64,000 nucleotides of DNA from Hemerocallis citrina (GCA_017893485.1 JACEHZ010000208.1:434001-498000); one strand, 5' to 3'. Shown: positions 33,217-45,300, counted from the stretch's first letter. Program-made: numbers and translations. The notes: generated from the sequence alone by a model not told the origin.

Positions 33217-33711
33217 ATTATGTTAGAACTTTTGCATCTAGTAGTACAACTAGTATAGTTACTTCTTCTTCTTCTTCTTCTACTTCTAGAGATAAGGCTA
33301 AGAGTACATTAGAAGATGTCATTGCTAATTGAGTTGCGCGTATTCAATCAAAAAAAACCTAAGACTAATGCACCTAATGAATTAAATTGGTATAATAAAA
33401 AAGATAGTGATAGTTCTAAAACTACGACTGAAATTTTACAATGGTGGAAAGAACTTGAAAATCTTTTTCCTATTCTTTCACATAGGGCTAGAGATCTACT
33501 AACTTCTCATGTTCTTATAGTTACTTCAGAATGTGTTTTTTCTACAAGTAGCAGGGTTCTAACAGATTACAGGAATCGTTTGAAGCTAGATTTGTTGGAG
33601 ATGCTCGTCTACATGGATGATTGGATGAAGGCTGAAGACATAACTCAAGGAAAAGCAGTCGACACCTCAACAAGTGGAAGCAACTCGCCTGAGGATCAAC
33701 AAAAGGAGTAG
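33217..33711 (+). pseudogene. hAT-A transposase, C-terminal part
   Basis: Continues the hAT reading after the gypsy insertion: a Ser/Thr-rich stretch (TSIVTSSSS-like), then the hAT dimerisation domain with ILQWWKELENLFPILSHRARD and TSECVFSTSSRVLTDYRNRL, ending at TAG 33709-33711. The dimerisation domain is open here from about 33316. Confidence 0.85.
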
Positions 33712-34178
33712 GGAATTTAGGGTGATGAGATTCTAGGTTTATGTTAAGTAGAGGTGCACAACAGTAGTCCAATGTCTTCTCTTCAATCTAACTTTAGGGT
33801 ATTTCGAACTCTAGATTATCCCCTTAAACATGTAATTCAAGAAATTTGTATATTTTTTTTATTACATGTATTTTTATGTAAAAAAGTTGTAAACATTCCT
33901 AGAAGTTGAAATTAATAATATATACAATTTTGTTTCACTCTTTTTCTTGTTGTACATTTTTTTAAAAAAAATTAAGTCATGAATTTTCTGGGCCAACCGG
34001 TGATCCGGCCCGGCCCGATACGGGTTCAACCCGTACGGGTTCACTAGTCGGCCAAGGTCGAGTTCCCCTCTTCCCAACCTGGCCAGGCCCCGGCCGGTTA
34101 ATGACCCAACTCAACCCAAGCTCGCCCGAAACACAAGCCAACCTGGGCGGGTTGGGCCCGACTCGAATGCCAACCCTA
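33712..34178 (+). other. hAT-A 3' non-coding end
   Basis: No gene. The last 200 bp are rich in CGGGTT and CCCGAC motifs in both orientations, a usual hAT subterminal pattern, ending GCCAACCCTA at 34178. Confidence 0.7.
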
Positions 34179-34229
34179 CTCCCAGATCTGCTTCACAGTG
34201 TTATTCTGGGGCATCGAGATTACCGGTGG

Positions 34230-34237
34230 GTTTCAGG
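34230..34237. repeat. hAT-B target site duplication, left copy
   Basis: GTTTCAGG here and GTTTTAGG at 41459-41466: 7 of 8 bases match, and the one difference is a C-to-T change. An 8-bp duplication is diagnostic for hAT. Confidence 0.85.
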
Positions 34238-35111
34238 TAAGGATGGCAATCGGGTCAGGTCAGCCCGCGACCCGCATACTCTGACCCGGCCCGCTTCGAT
34301 CCGATTCGGGTTCGGGTCGAACCAGCTAACCTAACCGGGTCGATCCGGGTCGTAAATTAATCGAATCCATCTCATCGAACCCGGCCCGTCGAACCCATTG
34401 ATTAGTCAAACCCACTTGTTAACTGCTCGTAAATCCGTGGGTTTGGAACCGCTCGACCCAAACGGGTCGAACGTTCGACCTGCGAGTCAAATGACTCCAT
34501 TTTTGGCAGTTGACCATTCAACCGTTTGTTTAGTTTTGTGTGTGTGTGGGGGGGGGGGGGGTGTTCTATAAAAAAAACCCTGACTTTAATCAATTTTTTT
34601 TCATACCTTACTCTCATACTCTATCTACTAGTACTAATCAATGCAATCAATACCATTCAACAAAGAAGCAAACAATAAAGAAGTGAATAATTTTGATCGT
34701 ATCAAATTCATGTTGATTCAACACTCTCAACTACATCTACTACAAAGTTTCTCAACAAAGAAGCTCTCTCTCTTTCTGCGACTACGTCACTACATCTACT
34801 ACACTTTTCAATCGACTACCGAACAACGTCTACTTCTACTATTATTTTCTCTCTCATTTCTATATATGATTATTTGCGAAGTACAATATCAAAAATTTTA
34901 AACCCTCTCAACTATTTATTTTTTTGTAGTTCTAATTTAGTTTAATCATATTTGTTTGTTGGTTTTTCGATTCTCTCTATCTCTCAACCCTCCTATTGTT
35001 TTTTTGTTAAACATATCCCACTTCTAATATATTTTTTTTCTTCACATACACTATTAAAAGACTAGAATTCGTTTTATTACATACACTACTACTACTACAA
35101 AGAATTTAGCA
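34238..35111 (+). other. hAT-B 5' non-coding region
   Basis: CGGGTCGGGT-like subterminal repeats at 34250-34470, a 14-G run at 34548-34561, then AT-rich leader. No gene seen. Confidence 0.6.
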
Positions 35112-36531
35112 TGTCTAGATCATGAGGTAGCGGCCGTAACCAAAGTAGAAAAGATTCCACTAGTTCTTCTCGTCGGCCTCCAACAATACCACAATTAGAA
35201 CACGAATACAATCCCATGCTAAACAGAGATTCTTACGATGTTCCTACACATGACATAGAAAAAGAAATGCATGATATTGAGACACAAACACAACAAACCG
35301 AATCCACACAGCCCACTAGGTGGAAAAAAACTAGAGGGAAAATTAGTGATTGACACAATTTTTATGATTATATCCCCGACGAGGATAATACTAGTATAAG
35401 ATATAAGATTTGTAAAACTTGTAGCAAGAGTTACAAATGGAAGAAAGGTGAAGGAACATGTACAATTAAACGACACATTTTAAAAGTACACTCCGCACTA
35501 ATACAAGATCAATAAGGCCAACAAAAAATCAACCCTAGGACCGGACACAGATAGCCACCCCACCCCTATGATCCCAAAAATGTTCGTCGGAAAATGGCCA
35601 AACTAGTTATTAAGGATGAGCTACCTTTTTCATATTCCGAAAGTAGGAATGTAGAGTCTTTTAACCAAAATGCACTAAATCCACATTTTAGAAGAATTCC
35701 TATAAATACACTCAAGTCTGATTGTTTTAAACGTTACAACGAAATGAGAGACGCTTTAATTGCACTCTTGTATTCTTTAACTTGTAGAGTATCGTTAACT
35801 TCCGATTGTTGAAAATGTTGTAATGATATCCGATGATGGACATAACTTATCATTGGATAGATAGTGATTGGATGATTCAAAAGAAAATCATATCACTTGC
35901 CGCTTTGCTATATCCACAGAGTGGAATAATTATTGCAACACGTATTTTAGAAGTTTGTGATTTATATTATATTTGTGCTAATTTTTTTACTATTAGTTTT
36001 GATAATGAATCTAACAATGCTTCGATTAGTATATTAAAAACACAATTAGCTTCTCCAAGTAATGAAAATTTTCATGTTAGATATGTGTGTCATATTTTAA
36101 ATTTATGTGTACAAGATGCATTGAAAGTAGCCGATTCATATATAATTACAATTGTGTACATTTTATTTCTTTGAGTGGTGCTATGCTTTAAGAATTTAAA
36201 GAACGGTGTAAACTTAGGAACATACATTTTAGAATATTTTCAGAGATGTTAAATACCGATGGAATTCTACTTTCGATTTACAAAATGTTGTTACTTAATA
36301 CAAATATATTATAAATGATGTTTGTCTTGCCAAAAACATGGAATATTTTTAAATGACTCCCTAATCATGGTATTTTGCTGAATCTTTGTTACGATTTTTG
36401 GAACATTTTAAAACCGCAACTGTGAATTTTTCTACATCTTATGATTCTACTTCTAGTAGTATCTTTATTTCAATAATTACTATGATGCAAATTTTTCAAG
36501 ACATGATTTCGGAGGAATACATTAGCCATAT
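35112..36531 (+). pseudogene. hAT-B transposase, N-terminal part
   Basis: Starts MSRS with a stop at codon 5, then GSGRNQSRKDSTSSSRRPPT. The BED zinc finger at about 35355-35485 keeps both ligand pairs (ICKTC and HILKVH). The catalytic region follows (MRDALIALLYSLTCRVSLTS, FTISFDNESNNASI, FHVRYVCHILNLCVQDALKV). Frameshifts near 35815 and several later stops break it. It reads up to EEYISHI, where the solo LTR lies. Confidence 0.85.
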
Positions 36532-36917
36532 TTTCACGCCCCGCTTCCCAAAAATACGGAATACGAGCGCGTAACAAAGCCCAGCGAATGATTTTTATCA
36601 TTCATGAGCTGTAGGATCGACTCAGCATCATAACAAGAATATAACAAATGTACACAACCATGCATGCATGAATAATTTATTAATCAACAGAAAAAAATTG
36701 AAACAAAATAATAATATCCCAAATAGTTTTCAAATCTGGATCCAAAGATAAAACTCGGGACTATAAGCCCGTTACAAGGTTCAAGTAGCAACAATTTTAA
36801 ATAACTAAAATACAAGAAAATAATTAAAGCAGTTTTCCCAAGCGAAGCCTAGAACGTTTGCTCACCAATTTCAGCAGGCAACTTGCCTCCAAAGTCTGTA
36901 TATATAAATTAAAAAAA

Positions 36918-36953
<36 letters not shown>
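36918..36953. repeat. 36-base poly-G run
   Basis: Uninterrupted G homopolymer inside the solo LTR. Its length is likely uncertain. Confidence 0.85.
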
Positions 36954-36954
<1 letters not shown>

Positions 36955-37099
36955 GGAGGGGGGAATATAAGAAACAAGACAAATGCCCTTAGTGCAAGTT
37001 AGGGCCGCAAATAGTACAAGCAAGGGTATGAAAACAAGTACAAGAAATATGGAACAAGATTTGGAATCAAGAATGTAATAGGGATACAACAAGTAGTGG

Positions 37100-37700
37100 G
37101 ATTCAAGAAACTAGCTAGCAAGAAAGACAACTCAAGTGACAAGATTGGGTAACAAACACTAGTAGTAGAACAAGTGGCTAGTGAACATGTAATGGTATCA
37201 AGCATCAAGTAACAAGTATCACGTACAAGTGTCGAGTAACAAGTAACAAGTCTCAAGTATCAAGTTTTCAAGTACAAGTATCAAGTAGCAAGTGTCAAGT
37301 ATTATGTTCAAGTATCAAGTCTCATGTATCATGTAATCAAGTATCAAGTAAGCATGTATCATGTTCAAGTATCATGTATCAAGTCTTGTAGTTATTACTA
37401 TCTAGGTAGCACTTCATGTGCCATACTTTTATCACATGGTTGCTACAGTCAATGCAATTTTGTTTAAGCCTAGTAGTGGATTTTATAGGGCGGTGTACTT
37501 AGGCATCAAGTATCAAGCAAGCACGGTTCATGAATACGAAAAAAAAGTAACAAGTTCACGAAGCAAGTTCGTGAATCCACTAGCAAGTTCAAGAACCACA
37601 TAGTGGGTTCATAAATACAACAAGTTCATGAGCCAAGTAATGGCTTCATGAATACATCAAGGTGCAACAAGTTCATGAACCGAGTACTGAAAAACACAGG
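37100..37700. repeat. degenerate CAAGTATCAAGT-type short tandem repeats
   Basis: Dozens of CAAGTATC, CAAGTAAC and (from 37540) CAAGTTCATGAA words at irregular spacing of 6-14 bases. Not CRISPR-like: there are no constant-length repeats or spacers. Confidence 0.7.
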
Positions 37701-40251
37701 CCCCTTTTGAGTACACTTACCTATATTGTCCACTATTATGGTCTTTCCCTTAAACCTCGGCTTATTATTTATTATTACCATCAAGCAAGCATGAAAGTGT
37801 GCGAAACAGGTCAAAGTAAACATAAGCAAGAACATGGAACAAGTCTAGGCTAGGTAGGATACATGTTCGAGGGTCAATCAAATCAAAATATCATGAACAA
37901 CGAGAATTTCAAATCTGGACAGCATGACGTTGCTGCACCAAAACTGCGATTTCCGTTGCTACAAGATAGCAAATGTGGATCCGTCAGAAGATCTAGAAAT
38001 TAGACTCATGTCCGGTTCCAACATTATATAATTAAGACACATAAAAGTTATGGTAACATGTGTCAAAACAGCAAACTATACAGCATTTGTGTTCAGCCAG
38101 AATTTGTAAAACTGAGTTTATACATATGAAATAGGGTTGAAACTTCATTAATTAATTCTGAGAAAATTAGAGAATATTCTCTAGGGTGTCCAGTATCAGC
38201 ATGCAAAATTTCAAGTCATTTACTTGCTGGTAGCATAGTTAAAATAATTGTAAACGAAGGTGGTGCAGCAGTTTTTGTGAATCTGCGATTACAGACACAG
38301 CAGTAGTAAAACTGCGATATCTTCTAAACCATAAGTTGAAATTCAAAAATTATGTTATTGGCAACTAGAAACTTGGGGCTACATTTCATATTCAGGACTC
38401 AAGTTCAGATTATGATTTTATCGGGGTCGAAACAGCAAGCCAAGACATAACAGAAACCAAACTAGACGCTTTTTGCATGAAATGTATCAAAATTATACTA
38501 GTGTGAACAAGTGTATCAACGAAGAGTTGTGACTCTTAGATCATGTGATAGATAAGGCGAAACATGAGATCATCAATGATAAACAAAGAGGAGTCACATC
38601 TACAATCTACTTGCAGTATTTTCAAGGAAAAACTTGTACTAGAAAACGAAATGTACAAGAAGATACTTGCCTTAGGGTGTAGACAATGAATCCGAAGAAA
38701 GAGTAACGGAAATGGATCCCGGGCGACGAACTCAATACATGGATCATGAACCAAACACGAACACACGATCACGATCGCAACCACGAACACAAGCACGGAT
38801 CTCGATGATCAAGAGGACGATCAAGATGAGATCGATGACTTAGATTGTTCAGATCAGGATGGAGATGATAATGGCTCGGATGTTGATCAGATTGGATGGC
38901 CCAGATCAGATCTGGTCTGATCAAGATCGGATGGCCAGAATTCAAAAGATTACAACTCCATGATGATGATGATCATGAAGTAGATCCAACGGCTCACAAT
39001 CAATGGCAATAATGGAGATGATCGAGGGGGAAACGAACGGCTGAGAGTGGACAACAGTGCAAGGCAGTGGTCGGCCAGCGATGTCGTGGCATGGCAGCGG
39101 TCGCAGGTGGCTACAGCAAGGGCTATCGGGCTAAGTAGCACAGGGAGTAGGCTATCACGGTCTGCTGCGATTGCTGACGCGAGGAGCGGCACTGAGGGAG
39201 GTGCTGGCATCGGGAGATAGAGCAGCACAATGGTGAGGGAAAGGTGCTGTGACTGGTGGAGCAACGGGGAGTTACTTGCGATGCTATTGCTATCGTCGGA
39301 AGGCGACACCGGGAGGTCGCGAGGGTGGCACTGACGTCGCAAGAGAAAGGCGTTGTGGTGGGTTCAGACGCTGGCCTGAGTTGCTGTTGTAGGCGTCGCT
39401 CGGGAGGGCACAGGGTTGCGGGGAAGAGATGGGTTGCGGGAGGTAGGAGACGAGCGGGAGAGAAGAATGTGAAGAGGTAGGGGCGGCTACTATGGGGGTT
39501 AAATAGTAGATAGGGTTTAGGGTAGGTTAGGTTTATTAGGGTATTATATAAATAGGGTTATGGGTTTAGGTTTTGATGGTATAGGATCCAATAAGAGAGG
39601 GTATTGTGTTTTGGGTATTAAATGAGTTTAAATCTATTAGGGAAATGGAATAACTAATAAAAATGTATAATTATATAACAAAACATAATTTGTACTACAA
39701 TATGGAATTTATTTGACATAACTACAAATACACTTAACAATAAAAATAAATTTTTAAATTAACAATCATAGGTAATAATATTAATAACAGTAAATAAATA
39801 AAAATAACGATAATCTTAAAAATAAAAATAAAAATAAATAAATAAATTTGGGAAACGAAAGTTGAGTTCAAAGTAAGAAAATGAATTGTGAATATCAAAT
39901 ACTCAAATTACAGTGGTTCATAAGAGACGATGAAATACACCAATAAATAATAATACAATGAAAAATAAAATACAATAATAACAACAATAATAGTAACAAT
40001 AATAATACTAATAATATTATCCTTAATAATCAAAGCAATAATAACAATAATAATAAGATTTGTATTACAATATAAGAATCATTGGAAACTAGTTACAAAT
40101 AAAATTATTAATTAAAAATAGACTTTAACAGAAGATCCAAGATACATTTTAACAAAAAGAATTTGAAAATGAAAAAAATAATTTACAAAAATTTTAAATA
40201 CAAAAAAATACATAGAAAATACATATTTACGAAAACAGGAGTTACACATAT

Positions 40252-40942
40252 TGTTGTTCCCGCTTATACAAAATTTTTGAAGTATTTTAATCATCCTATG
40301 TTGTATTGTATTGCTGTGGCTATGGACCTTCGTATAAAATTAGCGGGTATAAGGAATTTGATTGAAATATTTTTTTACTTTACTTGGAGATGATTCTGAA
40401 TATGATTGTGTTAACTTTTTAGCTAGCTTTGAATCGACATTGAATAGCTTGTATGATTATTATGATAAAACTTTTGCATCTAGTGGTTCAGCTAGTATAG
40501 TTACTTCTTCTTCTTCTATTTCTAGAAGTAAGGGTAAGAGCATATTAGAAGATGTCACTGCTAATTTAGTTTCTCGTATTCAATCAAAAAAACATAGGAC
40601 TAATGAATGAATTATATTGGTATAATAAACAAGATATTGAGAGTTCTGGTACTAAGATTGAAGTGCTACAATGGTGGAAAGAACATTAAAATCTTTTTTC
40701 TATTCTTTCACATATGGTTAGAGATGTACTAACTTTTCATGTCTCCACAGTAGCTTCAGAAAGTATTTTTTTCTCCAAGTAGCAGGGTTCTAATAGATTA
40801 CATGAATCGCTTAAAGCTAGATTCGTTGAAGATGCTCGTGTGCACCGAAGATTAGATGACGGCTTATGACAGGACTCAAGGAAAAGCGGCATCTACATCA
40901 ACAAGTGTAAGCAACTCGCCGAATGTCCAACAACAAGATTAG
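40252..40942 (+). pseudogene. hAT-B transposase, C-terminal part
   Basis: Resumes with VVPAYTKFLKYFNHPMLYCI and ESTLNSLYDYYDKTFASSGS, then the dimerisation domain in broken form (EVLQWWKEH, LSRLRHMV-like region, SSRVLIDYMNRLKL). At least three frame changes. The ending is near TAG 40940-40942. Confidence 0.8.
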
Positions 40943-41458
40943 GGAACTTAGGGCGATGAGATCTTAGGTTTAGGTTAAGTACAGGTGTATGGCAGTAGTC
41001 CAATGCCCTCTCTTCAATCCGCTCTGGGTTATCTCGAACTCTTGATTATGATTATCCCCTCAAACATGTAAATGTAATTCAAGAAATATTGTATGTTCTT
41101 CATGGGTTTCTATTACTTGTATTAGTATGTAAAAAACTTGTAAAAAATTCATGGAAGTTGAAATGAATAATATATGCATTTTTTTCACTCTTATACAATT
41201 ATACTTGCTGTAATTATTTTTATAAGTGAAGTTATAAAAAAAACTATATAAATATATTAACCGGGCCAACCCGCAACCCACCCCAACCCGAAACAGGGTC
41301 GACCTGAATGGGTTCGAGGGTTGTCCAAGTCGGAAATTTAGAACCCAGCCCGGCCCAGCCTGGTTAACTTGCCAACCCGACCAGGGCCCACCCGAATATC
41401 GGGCCGACCCGAGCAGGTTCAACCCGACCCGACCCGAACGACCCGATTGCCACCCCTA
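40943..41458 (+). other. hAT-B 3' non-coding end
   Basis: AT-rich, then CCCGACCCGA-rich subterminal repeats up to GATTGCCACCCCTA at 41458. No gene. Confidence 0.7.
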
Positions 41459-41818
41459 GTTTTAGGGTTTAGCGAGTGGCTAAGAGGGCCCATGAGGAGT
41501 CCTTGGACGACTACCTTAAGATTGCCGCTACGGCCAAGGCGGCTAAAAACAACGATGGAGGTACGCGTTATTTTCTAGCTTATATTTTCAACTTTATGTC
41601 TAATTCCGATGTTTTTAACTTAGCTGAAATCTGTGGCCTAGCGGTATGTGATTTAGATCGTAATGGTTTCTTTCTTAATAAAATTTGAGAATGCGAAAGG
41701 GATAGAATTCACATAGACAATACCATAATTTCCATTTCAACCCCTCCCTCAGAGAGGGGCTTGGAGGAGGGACACTCCCCCAACAACACGTGCAACCTTC
41801 AAAATGGTTCCCAATGAG

Positions 41819-43030
41819 TATCCTCTTCTTAAACGTTAGGGGGTTGGGGGGAGAGGTAAAAGAGAAATGGCCATGGGCGTTATTATTACTTCCGAAGCAG
41901 ATGTTGTGGGTATGCAGCAGACCAAACTCACACAAGGGTTTAAACTCAAAAGACTAGGGGGAAGTAGAATCAAGGAATGGAAAGTATGTCCATCAATTCG
42001 AGCCTCAGGAGGTATTGTCATCGGCTTTAATTCAGATAACTTCACATGTTTGGATGAATTCCAAGGTGATTTTTCTTTGTCAGTCCGACTTTATTATCAG
42101 ACGGACAACTGGTCATAAACGGTTACGACTGTCTTTGGGCCGAATCAGTCCATTGCTAGAGTTGCGTTTTTGAGTGAACACTTTTCAATCCAAGCACGAT
42201 GACCGAGCGCCCAGGTAGTTGGGGGTGACTTCAATATCACTAGGTTTGCCTTTGAGCACCGTGGCAGAGACTCGAGTGACATGAATAGGGAAGAGTTCAA
42301 AGGGTGATTACTGATCTGGAGCTGATTGACTTCCTAATTAATGACGACTCTTCACTTGGTCAAACATGCAAGCAAGCCCTATTATGGCTAAACTTGATAG
42401 AATCCTAATCTCCTTGGACTAGGAAGCTAATTTCCTGATGGCATCTGCAAAATCACTTCCAAAACCAACCTCAGACCGTGTCCCCATCTTTCTCTCCACG
42501 GGAGAGCAGTGCTGCCGAAAACCAAGGAAATTCATATTCGAAAAGGCGTGGCTGGAAATTCATTGTTTTCACCAGATGGTTATGGAAAGTTGGCCGTTAC
42601 CAACCCGAGATTCGAATGCTGCATCCTGCTGGTGTGAAAAACTCTGGAGGCTTCGCAATTGATTGCGAAGATGGAACCGTGCTAAATTCTTGACTATTTG
42701 GCGTACAATAGAATCATTCCTGGAGGGCATTGACAATTTAGAAAGATTGGAGGAGTCTCGTGATCTGTCCCAAGAGGAGTGGAACAAACTGCTCGACCTT
42801 AGGACTAACATTGCAAACCTATACAAACTTGAGGAAATAAAGTGGCAATAGAGATCCAGGATTTCGTGGCTCAAAGAAGGAGACGCGAACATGACCTTCT
42901 TTCATCGGACGACTAGTGCAAGGCGTAGTTCTAACCTTATCCTATCTATCCAAACAAATTCAGGGATATTTCAGAACGAGACGGAAATCTCGAAAATCTT
43001 CCAAGTTCACTATAAGGACTTATTCGGGAA
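41819..43030 (+). pseudogene. LINE endonuclease and linker
   Basis: ILFLNVRGLGGRGKREMAMG and DVVGMQQTKL at 41822-41930 are the start of an APE-type endonuclease (family WNVRGL and QETK). GGIVIGFNSD and the later VVGGDFNITRF fit its conserved core. Stops at 42118 and beyond break it. Downstream pieces resemble the endonuclease-RT linker. Confidence 0.7.
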
Positions 43031-43116
43031 AAAGAATGGTTTTTTAGGGTTCCTCTAAAGGGGGGGGGGACTTTTGGCATAACAATCATCATGATGCTGC
43101 TCAGGCCCTGCAATAG

Positions 43117-43742
43117 ATGGAAGCACGATTCATGGAGGTGGAAGTTAAAGAGGTGATTACTCAATTGGGATCAGACAAGGTGCTAGGGCAGGATGGTTTC
43201 TCTATGATGTTTTACCAAATCTTTTGGGATGAAATAAAAAGGGACATTATGGCCCTTATGGATAAATTATTTGACCATAGCTTAAAATTGGGCATGTTCA
43301 ACTTTCTTGAATTCATCCTCATACTCAAACAGAAGGAATCCCTTAGGGTGGGTGATTACAAGCCCATTAGCCTTCTTAACTGCTTGGTCAAGATTATCAC
43401 CAAGGTCCTGGCCAGTCGGTTGGGGAAAATTATGGACAACTTAATTAGCCTCGAGCAATCTGGCTTCATCAAGGGCAGATGCATCCTGGACTGTGTGGTC
43501 ACTGCTGAAGAGGTTATTCATTGGTGTCATATTGCAAATGAAAAATGCTACCTACCAAAGTTAGACTTCGAGAAAGCATGATTCAGAGGACTGGATTGCT
43601 TGCTGGAAACTCTCGAGGACAGAGGATTTGGCAATAGATGGATCAGATGGATCCGACACTGCTTGTGCACGAGTAAAACTTCCATCTCAGTTAACGGACG
43701 TACATGTCACCCTTTTTCCTGTAGGAAATGACTAAGACCAGG
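43117..43742 (+). pseudogene. LINE reverse transcriptase, first half
   Basis: LGSDKVLGQDGFSMMFYQIFW, YKPISLLNCLVKIITKVLAS and QSGFIKGRCILD are classic LINE RT blocks. FEKA-stop at 43580 replaces the usual F-D-KAYD catalytic region. The reading ends at GLRPG-like codons, where the foreign insert begins. Confidence 0.85.
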
Positions 43743-44095
43743 GTAATCTGTCTAAAGATCTGCTAACCGGGTGGGTGAAAGATGGGAATCCCCGGTCGAA
43801 GAAGCGAGGGATGCTTGCCCCGATAGAGAAATCTTTCTTACCTTTCCAAGGAGGGATTGTCTAAATAGGACCCTTAAAGGGGAGGTTCGGAAGGTCAATC
43901 GAGAAGTAAAGAAAGGAAATCAGTCTCTACTGCTTTACCACCGGGCTCGGGGGAAGGGGGGACAGCATTTATTCTTCGCTTGCTTAACGGCGACTTCCAC
44001 TAATAAAGGAATCTTTATTTCTGCCATTACTTGCTGGTATTAACGAGGAGACTTTCCAGTTGCTTATTAGCCGCTAGAGCTCTATTACTAAAAAG
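43743..44095. other. foreign insert in the LINE RT, organelle-like
   Basis: About 350 bp of higher GC interrupt the conserved GLRQGDPLSP motif: GLRP-G lies left and GDPLSPLFF right, sharing AGGG at the junctions. The style (CCACCGGGCTCGGGGGAAGG, CTTTCCAAGGAGGG) resembles plant mitochondrial intergenic DNA. I cannot search databases, so the origin is a hypothesis. Confidence 0.4.
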
Positions 44096-45300
44096 GGGAT
44101 CCACTCTCACCCCTTTTTTTTACCCTTGTGGAAGATTTGCTTAAGACCATGTTAGACAACTGCAAGCAAGAAGGCTGGATTGGCCCAGTGGCTAGCATTA
44201 GGATGGGACAGGGAAGTACGATTTTACAGTATGTAGATGATACGATTCTGTTCGGTAATGGGGTCAGGGCGGAAATGATCTGTTTTAAAGGAGCCCTCTG
44301 CTATTTTGAAGCATGGTCCGATTTAAGAATTAACTTCAACAAAAGCGCGTTGGTTCCTATTGCATTGTCAGATGCAGAGGCAGAGACACATGCTACTATC
44401 CTCAATTGTAAGCTAGAAAGTTTTCCCGTCAAGTACCTGGGACTACCACTTAGACCATGGAAACTAAAAAAGTCAGATTGGCTACCGATCATTGACAGAG
44501 TGGAGGATGGACTTGCATGAAGGAAAGGTAAATCTCTCTCCCTTGGTGGAAGAGTGGTCCTTATCAACTCGGTCCTATCTAACCTTCCTATATACTACAC
44601 ATCTTTCTTCGAACTACCAAAGTGGGTGATCTAAAGAATTGACCGCATCCAGAAAAGATTTCTATGAAAAGGAGTTGACACAGATAAAGGAGGCTACCAC
44701 TTGATCGGATGGGAAAAAGCATGCATGAAGAAAATGCATGGCGGGCTAGGTATCATCGATTTGAGAGACATGAACCTTGCTCTACTGGGCAAATGGTGGT
44801 GGAAAGTGTTCTATCCTACTGGCGAAGGCTGACAAGAATTCATTCAACCTTACTTGCAAGGGAAAAGAATTGGAAGTTTAGGTTTTCGGGTGGGTTCTAA
44901 GGTGTCATGGTTTTGGAAGGAGATCGCTCGAGCCAATGAGTCATTCATCATGGCAGTTACGTCATTTATCGAAAATGAACAATCGACCAGATTTTGGTGG
45001 AACAAATGGAGTGGTGCTCACACTCTTAGAGAGAGATTCCCGGACCTATACAAGCAGGCGTCCCAACCTCACACCTCTGTGGCTAAGACATGGAGGAGGG
45101 GAGCATGGAAACCATCCTTCAGAAATTGACTCAGTTCGAAATCCCACCAAAGGCTGGGAGAACTCCAAGACTACATTGCACAGAATGGGGTGAAATGCTT
45201 ACACGACCCGGACCAATGTCACGTTCACAGTCTGTTCTCTGTATAATCGTATCCACTTTCAGGAATGTAAACCTAGATGGGCTCAGATCCTCTAAAAGGC
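44096..45300 (+). pseudogene. LINE reverse transcriptase second half and zf-RVT
   Basis: Opens GDPLSPLFFTLVVEDLLKTM, then catalytic LQYVDDTILF at about 44230, NFNKSALV, KYLGLPLRPWKLKKSDW, GGRVVLINSVLSNLPIYY and KMHGGLGIIDLRDMN. zf-RVT pieces follow at 44880-45200 (FWWNKWSGAHTLRERFPDLY). Stops at 44518 and later. YVDD is the RT active site and is kept. Confidence 0.88.

Larger units (their letters stand above)
19712..34178 (+). mobile_element. hAT-A: hAT element, 5'-truncated and split by a gypsy element
   Basis: hAT sequence lies at 19712-21352 and 33217-34178 and joins cleanly when the gypsy element at 21353-33216 is removed. The right end reads CGAATGCCAACCCTA (to 34178), similar to the right end of hAT-B (CGATTGCCACCCCTA), with the same CCCGACCC-rich subterminal region. 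The left end is gone: the old gypsy LTR abuts hAT-A just before its transposase start. Confidence 0.85.
36532..40246 (-). repeat. solo LTR of a gypsy-type element (3.7 kb)
   Basis: The minus strand starts TGTAACTCCTGTTTTCG at 40246 and ends GGGAAGCGGGGCGTGAAA at 36532. A perfect 5-bp duplication CATAT flanks it (36527-36531, 40247-40251), and removing it restores the hAT reading. No internal gag-pol is present, so it is a solo LTR left by LTR-LTR recombination. It shares its start, its end and several internal blocks with 53293-56509. It contains a poly-G run, CAAGT-rich repeats and a GC-rich block at 38950-39480 whose open frames look like low-complexity chance frames. Confidence 0.8.
34238..41458 (+). 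mobile_element. hAT-B: near-complete hAT element split by a solo LTR
   Basis: The left end TAAGGATGGCAATCGGGTC and the reverse complement of the right end TAGGGGTGGCAATCGGGTC form the terminal inverted repeats. The 8-bp duplication supports both edges. Without the 3715-bp solo LTR and its duplication, the element is about 3.5 kb. The transposase is closely related to hAT-A and in the same orientation, but decayed. Confidence 0.9.

Noticed and set aside
37100..37700. CRISPR-like array
   Set aside because: Repeat words are short, variable and irregularly spaced, there are no spacers of constant length, and the DNA is plant nuclear.
38950..39480. 130-codon minus-strand and 74-codon plus-strand frames
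   Set aside because: Lie in the GC-rich part of the solo LTR, low complexity, no domain.
43771..44043. 90-codon plus-strand frame in the foreign insert
   Set aside because: No similarity I recognise; it lies in DNA that interrupts a LINE and looks non-coding.
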